Positions 1 to 5,769 of a stretch of 7,045 bases of DNA are shown here, piece by piece. The translations under genes were made by a program, and so were the position numbers. Source of the DNA: Clostridia bacterium (GTDB lineage: Bacteria; Bacillota; Clostridia; Oscillospirales; QAMX01); contig JAKSPX010000076.1 in assembly GCA_024404415.1 (NCBI GenBank), forward strand, positions 1 through 7,045, given 5' to 3'. The number at the start of each line of letters is the position of its first letter. Position 1 is the stretch's first letter. The notes under the pieces were generated by a model, which had not been told where the DNA came from, searched no databases, and saw nothing but the letters and a program-made list of their open reading frames with translations.

Positions 1-1890
1 GCAGATGTAGAAGGTGACGTCTCTGCCCTCGGCGATGGAACCGCCGTTGGTTTCCAGCGTGACCTGATAGGTGTGGGGATCCCACCTGGCGTAGAAGGTC
101 TTGTTGCCGGTCTCGGAAGCGCCCACCTCGGTGATGGCTTCGCCGGAGAAGTCGGATGCTCCGTACCAGCCGAGGAACTTATAGCCGTTCCGGGTGATGT
201 CGGTCGGGAGGATCGCGCCCTCGCCGTAGGTGTAGGAGGTGACGAGGCCGGAGTTGACGGTGCCGCCATTGGTGATGAGGGTGATGCTGTAAACGGCGGG
301 GGTCAATTTGGCGAAGAATTCGAGGTCGCCGAGAGAATCGGCAGCAATGGAGGTGACGGGATCGCCTTCAAAGCCGGCGGTCTCAAACCAGCCTTCAAAG
401 ACATAGCCGGTCTTGGTGACAGCCGGGAGAACGGCGCCCACACCGTAGGTGTAGGAGGTTAGCTCGGAGGAGAGGGCCGCATCCTCGTCATAATGGAGGG
501 TGACGGAGAAAACCAGGGCGTCCCACTTGGCAAAGTAGGTCTGATTGCCGATGGCGCCGGGGAGAATGGCGGTGACGGCCTCGCCGGAGTAATTCGCGTT
601 GGCATACCAGCCCGCGAAGGTGTAGCCCGTGCGGGTCATATCCTCGGCGGTCGGGAGAAGAACTTCGGTATCATAGGTATAGGAGGTGATATCCTTGCCC
701 TCGGCGATCGTGCCGCCTATGGCGTTGAGGGTCACCTGATAGACGTTGGCCGTCCACTTGGCGTAGAAGATCTTGTCGCCGGTGTCCTCGGAGGTGATGC
801 GGGTGACGGGGCTGCCTTCAAAGTCGGCGTTGGTGTACCAGCCCGCGAAGGTGTAGCCGGTGCGGGTCACGTCGGTCGGAAGCATCGCGCCTTCCCCGAA
901 GGTGTAGGCGGTGACGAGGCCGGAATGGATCTCGCCGCCGCTGAGAACGTAGGAGATCTGGTAGGAGCTGGTGATCCACTTGGCGTAGTAATTCAGGATG
1001 GTGGTGGCTTCGGAGACCTCGGAGGAGGTGATCTTTTCCACCGGGCCGATCTTAAAGGTGCCGTTGTCGCGGTACCAGCCCGCGAAGGTCCATTCGCCCT
1101 GCGCGATCAGGTCGTCGGCGGCGGGGAGCATCACTTCGGTATTATAGGTATAGGAGGTGATGTCCTTACCTTCCTTGATGGAGTCGCCGTAGTTGATGTG
1201 CAGGCGGACGGGGTAGACGTTGGCATTCCACGCGGCGTAGAAGGTCTTCTCACCGAGGTCGGTCGGCGTGACGGAAGTGACGGGGCTTCCTTCAAAGGCG
1301 GCGTTGGTGTACCAGCCCGCGAAGGCGTAACCGAAACGGGAAAGGCCGGTCGGAAGCGTTAACCCCTCGCCGTAGGTGTAGGAAACGGGGAGCTCGCCGT
1401 CGGCGGCACCGCCGTTGAGTTCAAAGGAGAGGGCGTAGACGTTGGCTTCCCAGCAAGCGTAGAAAGTCTTGTCGCCGGTGTCCTCGGAGGTGATGCGGGT
1501 AACGGGGCTGCCTTCAAAATCGGCATTGTCAAACCAGCCCCGGAAGGTATAGCCGGTGCGGACGACGTCGGTCGGAAGCGCGACTTCATTGCCGAAAACA
1601 TAAGAGGCAAATTCCCCTTCGACGATCTCGCCGCCGTTTAAGACGAAGGTGACGTCGTAAACGCAGGGAGCCCACTTGGCGAAGAATTCCTTCGCACCGA
1701 AGTCTTCTTCGCTGATCGCGGTGACTTGGTCGCCGACGAGGTCGGCGTTATCATACCAGCCGAGGAAATCGTGGCCGGTCTTGGCGATCTCGGAGGCGGT
1801 CGGGAGTACGGCGCCTTCGCCGTAGACGTAGGAGGTGATTTCCTTGCCCTCGGCGATGATGCCGCCGTCGGTGTGAAGGGTCACGTCGTA
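1..1890 (-). repeat. Array of B-type InlB B-like repeats (eight complete, ninth cut by the window edge)
   Basis: From residue 655 onward the units change to YxVTLxxNGGxIxEG, ITSYTYGEGAxLPT, TRTGYTFAGWYxNADFEGSPVT, then TGDKTFYAKW. Units end at about residues 727, 801, 875, 959, 1033, 1110, 1183 and 1257, and a ninth begins at 1262. This is the more classical Flg_new/InlB B form. Unit B4 (880-959) is longer and loses the NGG turn (NYGD instead). Unit B7 (1115-1183) has DED in place of NGG and ends in AKL instead of AKW. Confidence 0.87.
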
Positions 1891-3852
1891 GGTCTCGGGC
1901 GCGAAGCGGGCATAAAGAACGGTGTTATCTTCGACGGTGTCCTTTTCGAAATCCCACTTGGCATCCTCTTCGGTGAACCAGCCTTCAAAGATGTAGTGTT
2001 CTTTTTCGGGGGCAGTGGGGGCGGTGAGCAGGGTCGCGTAATCGGCGCTCACGGAAGTATACTCTTCACCTTCCACCATGTAGGTCACGGTGTAGGTGAC
2101 GGCCTGCCACCCGGCGTAGAGGGTGATGTCGGATGTAACGATATCGTTTTCAAAATCCCACTCGTCACCATCGGCGGTGAACCAGCCTTCAAAGATGTAG
2201 TGCGCCTTTTCCGGGTCGGCGGGCGCTTCAATGGTGCTGCCTTCGAGGACCGTGACGGGCGAGACTTCGCTGCCGCCGTTGGAATCGAAGGTGACGGTGA
2301 ATTCGATGGGAGAGAACTTCGCGTAGAGGTTGAGGTTACTTTCGATCGGGGTGGTGAAATCCCATTTTTCATCTTCTGCGGTGAACCATCCGTCGAAGGT
2401 GTAGTGTTCTTTGGAGGGATTTTCGGGGGCGGAGACCTTTTCACCGTAGGGAACGGTGACAGTCTTGATGGTCTCGCCCTCGACCGTGAAGGCCACGGTG
2501 TATTCTTCCGGGGAGAACCCGGCGTAAAGGGTGAGGTCGGAGGTGACGGTATCGGTTTCGAAATTCCACTTGGTTTCGAGGGTGGATTCCTTGTACCAGC
2601 CGTCGAAAATGTAGTGCGCCTTTTCGGGGTCGTCGGGAGCTTCGATCTTGTCGCCGGAGTGATAGACACCGGTCTCATAGACCTCGCCGTCCGCCATGAA
2701 GGTGACGGTGCAGGCGTTGAGTTCCCACCTGGCGTATAAGGTGATACTCGCATTGACGGTGTCGTTTTCAAAATCCCAGGCCTCGGCGAACGCCTCGTCC
2801 TTATACCAGCCTGCAAAGGTGCAGTTGTCCTTTTCCGGGTCGGCGGGGGCTTCAATGGTGCTTCCCTCAAGGACCGTGACGGGCGAGACTTCGCTGCCGC
2901 CGTTGGAATCGAAGGTGACGGTGAATTCGATGGGAGAGAACTTGGCGTAGAGGTCAAGGTCGCTTTCGATCGGGGTGTCGAAATCCCATTTTTCATCTTC
3001 TGCGGTGAACCATCCGTCGAAGGTGTAGTGCTCTTTTTCGGGATCGTCGGGAGCGGTGAGCAGCGTGCCGTAATCCACAGTCAGGGACTGATAGGGTGCT
3101 CCGTCGACAAAGTAGGTCACGTCAAAGGTGTCGATCGCCCATACGGCATAGAGCGTGAGGTCGGTGGTGACAACGTCGGCATCAAAATCCCAGTAGACGC
3201 CGTCGGCATCCTGCCAGCCGGTGAGGGTGTAGTGTTCTTTTTCACCAAGCGCGGGAGCGGTGAGCTTGGTGCCGTAATCGACGACAGCGGACTTGATGAC
3301 ATCCTCGCCGTCCATGAAGGTCACTTCAAAGGTGTCGATCGCCCATACGGCAAAAAGGATGACGTCATCGGTGACGGTGTCGTTTTCAAAATCCCAGTAG
3401 ACGCCGTCGGCATCCTGCCAGCCGGCGAGGGTGTAGTGCTCTTTTGCATCAAGCTCAGGCGCGGTGAGCGTGGCGCCGTAGTCGGCGGCGGTAGTCAGAA
3501 CGACAGTCTCGCCATCCATGAAGATCACTTCAAAGGTGTCGATTTCCCACGCGGCGTAGAGGGTGATATTCTCGGTGACGGCGTCCTTTTCAAAATCCCA
3601 CTTGTTTTCGAGAGTATCTTCCTTATACCAATCGGCAAAGGAATAATGCTCCTTTTCGGGGTCGTCCGGGCGTCTGACGAGGCCCCCGGCCTCGATCTTT
3701 TGCGGGTCGACCTCGGCTCCGCCGCCGGTATCGACCGTGACGGTGTAAAGGGTCGGCTCGGCGGGCTCTTCATCGTCTGCGAGGGCGGGAGACGGGAACA
3801 TGGCGCACAGCATCGCAACGCAGAGGAGCAGGCTCAACAGTCTTTTTTTCAT
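1..3852 (-). CDS. Secreted InlB B-repeat (Listeria-Bacteroides repeat, Flg_new) surface protein, C-terminus outside window
   Basis: One open frame of 1284 codons runs from the ATG at 3852-3850 to base 1 with no stop, so the gene is partial at its 3' end. The start follows AAAGGAGG (3870-3863) by about 10 bases. Residues 1-25 form a signal peptide: MKKR, a Leu/Val/Met core, and an A-L-A cleavage site before DD. From residue 36 onward the protein is almost wholly tandem repeats of about 65-80 residues. Each has a beta strand (YTVTF-like), a YG or GEG turn, a central GW[YFQ] and an ending LYAxW or FYAKW. These are hallmarks of the InlB B-repeat / Flg_new family, which forms extended rods in Gram-positive surface proteins. 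Nine A-type units are followed by at least eight B-type units. No ligand-binding, enzymatic or wall-anchor domain is visible; any LPXTG, SLH or choline-binding anchor would lie beyond the edge. Adhesion or surface display is inferred from the family. It is transcribed divergently from the metal transporter operon; no functional link is shown. Confidence 0.9.
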   Translation of the reverse strand, partial: MKKRLLSLLLCVAMLCAMFPSPALADDEEPAEPTLYTVTVDTGGGAEVDPQKIEAGGLVRRPDDPEKEHYSFADWYKEDTLENKWDFEKDAVTENITLYAAWEIDTFEVIFMDGETVVLTTAADYGATLTAPELDAKEHYTLAGWQDADGVYWDFENDTVTDDVILFAVWAIDTFEVTFMDGEDVIKSAVVDYGTKLTAPALGEKEHYTLTGWQDADGVYWDFDADVVTTDLTLYAVWAIDTFDVTYFVDGAPYQSLTVDYGTLLTAPDDPEKEHYTFDGWFTAEDEKWDFDTPIESDLDLYAKFSPIEFTVTFDSNGGSEVSPVTVLEGSTIEAPADPEKDNCTFAGWYKDEAFAEAWDFENDTVNASITLYARWELNACTVTFMADGEVYETGVYHSGDKIEAPDDPEKAHYIFDGWYKESTLETKWNFETDTVTSDLTLYAGFSPEEYTVAFTVEGETIKTVTVPYGEKVSAPENPSKEHYTFDGWFTAEDEKWDFTTPIESNLNLYAKFSPIEFTVTFDSNGGSEVSPVTVLEGSTIEAPADPEKAHYIFEGWFTADGDEWDFENDIVTSDITLYAGWQAVTYTVTYMVEGEEYTSVSADYATLLTAPTAPEKEHYIFEGWFTEEDAKWDFEKDTVEDNTVLYARFAPETYDVTLHTDGGIIAEGKEITSYVYGEGAVLPTASEIAKTGHDFLGWYDNADLVGDQVTAISEEDFGAKEFFAKWAPCVYDVTFVLNGGEIVEGEFASYVFGNEVALPTDVVRTGYTFRGWFDNADFEGSPVTRITSEDTGDKTFYACWEANVYALSFELNGGAADGELPVSYTYGEGLTLPTGLSRFGYAFAGWYTNAAFEGSPVTSVTPTDLGEKTFYAAWNANVYPVRLHINYGDSIKEGKDITSYTYNTEVMLPAADDLIAQGEWTFAGWYRDNGTFKIGPVEKITSSEVSEATTILNYYAKWITSSYQISYVLSGGEIHSGLVTAYTFGEGAMLPTDVTRTGYTFAGWYTNADFEGSPVTRITSEDTGDKIFYAKWTANVYQVTLNAIGGTIAEGKDITSYTYDTEVLLPTAEDMTRTGYTFAGWYANANYSGEAVTAILPGAIGNQTYFAKWDALVFSVTLHYDEDAALSSELTSYTYGVGAVLPAVTKTGYVFEGWFETAGFEGDPVTSIAADSLGDLEFFAKLTPAVYSITLITNGGTVNSGLVTSYTYGEGAILPTDITRNGYKFLGWYGASDFSGEAITEVGASETGNKTFYARWDPHTYQVTLETNGGSIAEGRDVTFYIC
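2206..2412 (-). repeat. Intragenic duplicated block, copy 2 (end of A7, start of A8)
   Basis: This is the partner of the block at 2830-3036 and encodes residues 481-549. Both copies contain TFDGWFTAEDEKWDF, then FSPIEFTVTFDSNGGSEV and VTVLEGSTIEAPADPEK. The identity drops sharply on both sides, which fits gene conversion or duplication followed by divergence of the flanks. Confidence 0.85.
2830..3036 (-). repeat. Intragenic duplicated block, copy 1 (end of A4, start of A5)
   Basis: Residues 273-341 are repeated at residues 481-549 with only three amino-acid differences seen (D/T, D/N, D/N around WDFxTPIESxLxLYAKF). The DNA is also nearly identical, including many synonymous positions. The partner copy lies 624 bases away, which equals three repeat units. 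Confidence 0.85.
3182..3221 (-). repeat. 40-base exact direct repeat within the repeat gene, copy 2 (unit A3)
   Basis: This is an exact copy of 3386-3425 at an offset of 204 bases, in frame. It encodes the same GWQDADGVYWDF stretch in unit A3. The match continues beyond one mismatch into the KEHYTL segment. Confidence 0.85.
3386..3425 (-). repeat. 40-base exact direct repeat within the repeat gene, copy 1 (unit A2)
   Basis: These 40 bases recur exactly at 3182-3221, 204 bases (68 codons) away. They encode GWQDADGVYWDF in repeat units A2 and A3. A second match at the same offset begins at 3326 and 3122 (encoding AVWAIDTF). The two units therefore look like a tandem duplication of one 68-codon repeat. 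Confidence 0.85.
3778..3852 (-). other. Sec signal peptide of the repeat protein
   Basis: Residues 1-25 show a basic start (MKKR), a hydrophobic core (LLSLLLCVAMLCAMF) and a P-A-L-A stretch. This gives an AXA-type signal peptidase I site after Ala25, before an acidic D-D-E-E start of the mature chain. There is no lipobox Cys at the cleavage point, so the protein is predicted to be secreted, not a lipoprotein. Confidence 0.85.
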
Positions 3853-3960
3853 TCCAAATTGTCCTCCTTTTGGGCAAAACGGCGCAAAATGGGCAGATGA
3901 ACGCCATTTCGCAATTTATGACAGAATCTGAGAGATATTTCAGCCTTCATTGTACTGCTG

Positions 3961-3989
3961 ATTATACCATGAATCAGATGAGATTGCAA
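3961..3989 (-). promoter_or_regulatory. Sigma-A-type promoter for the repeat-protein gene
   Basis: On the minus strand, TTGCAA (3989-3984) and a perfect TATAAT (3966-3961) are separated by 17 bases. The predicted start point is near 3954, giving a leader of about 100 bases before the ATG at 3852. A 6-8-6 inverted repeat, CTGATT (3958-3963) and AATCAG (3972-3977), overlaps the -10 element and might be an operator, but it is short. Confidence 0.65.
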
Positions 3990-4039
3990 TAAAATCGGGA
4001 AAAATACTGACCAATTCCATATCCCCCCCGGAAATATAT

Positions 4040-4068
4040 TTGACAAATCCGATAAGATGCTGTATAAT
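4040..4068 (+). promoter_or_regulatory. Consensus sigma-A promoter for the metal transporter operon
   Basis: TTGACA (4040-4045), a 17-base spacer and TATAAT (4063-4068) form a perfect consensus promoter reading into the transporter operon. The predicted start point is about 4075, giving a leader of about 65 bases. So strong a promoter on an uptake operon suggests that it is held down by a repressor; the dyad at 4071-4095 is well placed for this. Confidence 0.85.
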
Positions 4069-4070
4069 GC

Positions 4071-4095
4071 CAATCTGATAGCCACTATCAAATTG
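4071..4095. promoter_or_regulatory. Long dyad over the transcription start: candidate metalloregulator operator
   Basis: The core TGATAG-CCA-CTATCA (4076-4090) is a perfect 6-3-6 inverted repeat. After one mismatched pair (4075/4091) the symmetry resumes with CAAT (4071-4074) and ATTG (4092-4095), so 10 of 11 arm pairs match. It starts two bases after the -10 box. Its outer arms TGATA...TATCA agree with the Bacillus Fur box (TGATAATNATTATCA), but the inner bases differ. A Fur-family (Fur, Zur, PerR) or DtxR/MntR-type repressor is inferred from the neighbouring genes. Confidence 0.6.
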
Positions 4096-4116
4096 CAATC
4101 GACGTCGCCGGGCGCT

Positions 4117-4133
4117 CTTTCCCGGCGGGAAAG
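4117..4133 (+). promoter_or_regulatory. Hairpin overlapping the ribosome binding site of the binding-protein gene
   Basis: CTTTCCC (4117-4123), loop GGC, and GGGAAAG (4127-4133) form a perfect 7-base-pair stem, possibly extended by a U-G pair. The 3' arm plus the next G (GGGAAAGG) is the only Shine-Dalgarno-like sequence, 5 bases before the ATG at 4140. In the mRNA the ribosome binding site would therefore be paired, which could lower or regulate translation. The structure is seen in the sequence; a regulatory role is inferred. Confidence 0.5.
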
Positions 4134-4139
4134 GCTCTC

Positions 4140-5084
4140 ATGCGGCGAATTTTTTCCTTCCTTCTGCTCATATTTTTTATCCTTTCCCTTTTTGCCTCCT
4201 GCGGTCCGGCAGGGGAAGAAAGGGAGGGGGTGCGCGTGGTCTGCACCGTCTTCCCGCTCTATGACTGGGCGAAAAACGTGATAGGGGACGAAGACGCGGA
4301 ATTGAAGCTGCTCGTCCGAAACGGCACCGACGTGCACAGCTTCCAGCCCTCGGCGCGCGACATCGCGGACATCCTCTCGGCGGATCTTTTCATCTATATC
4401 GGCGGAGAGTCGGATGGGTGGGTGGAAAAGGTGCTGGAAAGCGCCGGAGCGGAAAATGTCCGCGCGCTCTGCCTGATGGACGTGCTCGGCGAAGAAGCCG
4501 TCAATGAAGAGCTTGCAGAGGGCATGGAAGGCGAAGCCGAGGAGGACGCCAAGGACGAGCACATCTGGCTCTCCCTTGAAAACGCCGGACTCTCGACTGA
4601 CGCCATCCGGGATGAAATGAGCGCGCTGGACGCGGAAAACCAAGATGCTTACAGGGAAAACGCCGCGGTGTATCGGGAAAAGCTCGTCTCCCTTCAAGAA
4701 CAGTATCGGGAGGCGATGGAGGAAAGCGCGCGCGATACGCTCCTCTTCCCGGATCGTTTCCCCTTCCGCTACATGACCGAGGAATGGGGACTAAATTATT
4801 TCGCGGCCTTCTCCGGCTGCAGTGCCGAGAGCGAAGCGTCGTTTGAAACGGTCATATTCCTTGCCAATAAGGCCGACGAGCTCGCGCTGGATGTGCTTCT
4901 GGTGAGCGAAAGCGCCGACGGAAGGCTTGCACGGACGGTCATGGAGAGCATGAAGAAGAAGGACGTGCGCGTTCTGACATTAGATTCCATGCAGTCGGTC
5001 ACCGAAAGCATGATAGAAGACGGGTATTCCTATCTTGACGTGATGGAAGCCGATCTGGAAATATTAAAAAGCGCGCTTGCGTGA
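4140..5084 (+). CDS. Metal ABC transporter substrate-binding lipoprotein (ZnuA/AdcA/PsaA class, cluster A-I)
   Basis: This 314-residue protein captures a divalent metal ion outside the membrane and delivers it to the permease encoded two genes downstream. Residues 1-20 are a hydrophobic signal with a lipobox-like LFAS-C; Cys21 is the predicted lipidated residue. The mature part begins VRVVCTVFPLYDWAKNVIGD, typical of the family. Likely metal ligands are His66 (GTDVHSFQPSARD), His141 (DEHIWLS) and Asp282 (LTLDSM). The region of the usual third ligand (His in ZnuA, Glu in PsaA) reads FPDRFPFRYM, where Asp205 is the nearest candidate, one residue out of ungapped register. The loop before His141 (about 117-140) is rich in Glu and Asp instead of the His-rich loop of many zinc-binding proteins. 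The length is usual for the family. ATG 4140 is chosen for the signal peptide. The metal (Zn, Mn or Fe) is not settled, so no symbol is given. Confidence 0.9.
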   Translation: MRRIFSFLLLIFFILSLFASCGPAGEEREGVRVVCTVFPLYDWAKNVIGDEDAELKLLVRNGTDVHSFQPSARDIADILSADLFIYIGGESDGWVEKVLESAGAENVRALCLMDVLGEEAVNEELAEGMEGEAEEDAKDEHIWLSLENAGLSTDAIRDEMSALDAENQDAYRENAAVYREKLVSLQEQYREAMEESARDTLLFPDRFPFRYMTEEWGLNYFAAFSGCSAESEASFETVIFLANKADELALDVLLVSESADGRLARTVMESMKKKDVRVLTLDSMQSVTESMIEDGYSYLDVMEADLEILKSALA

Positions 5085-5094
5085 AAGGATCAAA

Positions 5095-5769
5095 ATGAGT
5101 TTACTGGAAGTCGACCGCCTGACGCTCGGGTATGAGGGACAGACGGTCATCAAGGCTCTCTCCTTTTCGATGGAGAAGGGGGATTATGTTCTCATCGTGG
5201 GGGAAAACGGGTCGGGAAAAAGCACATTGACCCGCGCCATACTGGGCCTCAAGCCGCCGATGAGCGGGGCGATCCGCTTCGGCGAGGGTGTGAAGGAATC
5301 CGGCGTGGGGTATCTTCCCCAGCAGACGGTCATCCAGCGCGATTTCCCGGCTTCGGTCTGGGAGATCGTGCTTTCGGGCTGCCTCGGCAGAATGAAACGG
5401 AAGCCGTTTTACGGAAAGGCCGAAAAGGAAAAAGCAGAAGAAAACCTGGCTCTTCTTGGCATAGAAGACCTCAGAAAGAGCTGTTACCGGAATCTTTCGG
5501 GCGGCCAGCAGCAGAGAGTGCTCCTTGCGCGCGCGCTGATGGCGGCGGGAGAGCTTCTGCTTCTGGACGAGCCGGTGGCAGGGCTTGACCCACGTGCGTC
5601 CGAGGAGATGTACCGCGTGATCAAGGCGCGCAACCGCGAAGGACTCGGCGTACTGATGGTCACGCACGACGTATCAGGCGCGCTTCCCTACGCCACCCAC
5701 GTCCTGACCATCGGACACGACAAGACCACCTTTGAAAAGGTCGGAGAGGGGGATAAGGACAATGCTTGA
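5095..5769 (+). CDS. znuC: Metal ABC transporter ATP-binding protein (ZnuC-like)
   Basis: This 224-residue cytoplasmic ATPase powers the metal importer. All nucleotide-binding motifs are present: Walker A GENGSGKST (36-44), Q-loop YLPQQ (73-77), signature LSGGQQQR (134-141), Walker B LLLLDEP (154-160), D-loop GLD and switch His191 (VTHD). The Q-loop region IQRDFPASVWEIVLSG resembles ATPases of the Zn/Mn family. The ATG at 5095 is preferred because AAAGGA lies 5 bases upstream and the family N-terminus is SLLEVDRLTLGY; an in-frame TTG at 5077 would add six residues and overlap the previous gene. It starts 10 bases after the binding-protein stop and overlaps the permease start by 8 bases, so it belongs to the same operon. 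ZnuC is used as the general family name; the ATPase does not determine the metal. Confidence 0.93.
   Translation: MSLLEVDRLTLGYEGQTVIKALSFSMEKGDYVLIVGENGSGKSTLTRAILGLKPPMSGAIRFGEGVKESGVGYLPQQTVIQRDFPASVWEIVLSGCLGRMKRKPFYGKAEKEKAEENLALLGIEDLRKSCYRNLSGGQQQRVLLARALMAAGELLLLDEPVAGLDPRASEEMYRVIKARNREGLGVLMVTHDVSGALPYATHVLTIGHDKTTFEKVGEGDKDNA

Larger units (their letters stand above)
1903..3747 (-). repeat. Array of nine A-type ('WDF') InlB B-like repeats
   Basis: Residues 36-650 hold nine units ending at about residues 102, 170, 238, 305, 376, 446, 513, 581 and 650, so spacing is 63-71 residues. The shared pattern is [YF]xVxF, then a YG or EG turn, APxxPEKEHY, xFxGW, WDFExDxVTxDxTLYAxW. The final aromatic is Trp in five units and Phe in four (A4, A6, A7, A9). 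A2/A3 and A4-A5/A7-A8 are much more alike than the rest, also at DNA level. Confidence 0.88.

Noticed and set aside
1..3747. Regularly spaced repeats that might suggest a CRISPR array
   Set aside because: The repeats are imperfect, about 190-240 bases apart, in frame and coding; there are no short identical repeats with unique spacers.
1359..3818. Ser/Pro/Arg-rich minus-strand frames at 1359-1610, 2085-2996, 3117-3302 and 3525-3818
   Set aside because: They share the strand but not the frame of the repeat gene and show out-of-frame composition. The true frame has a signal peptide, ribosome binding site and family repeats throughout.
73..3900. Long plus-strand frames (73-462, 493-1362, 1726-2739, 3028-3900) encoding Gly/Val-rich repetitive proteins
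   Set aside because: They lie codon-for-codon antisense to the repeat gene. Their repetitive GVPAREGVAGAGH-like sequence is the complement of the repeat codons, and they lack family motifs.
3849..4697. 282-codon minus-strand frame
   Set aside because: It is antisense to the binding-protein gene and crosses both divergent promoters. It has no recognisable domain, and the plus-strand frame is clearly the real gene.
5077..5094. Upstream TTG start for the ATPase
   Set aside because: It would overlap the preceding gene and lacks a well-placed ribosome binding site. ATG 5095 has AAAGGA at 5 bases and gives the usual N-terminus.
5101..5667. 188-codon minus-strand frame
   Set aside because: It is antisense to the ATPase, whose motifs are complete on the plus strand.
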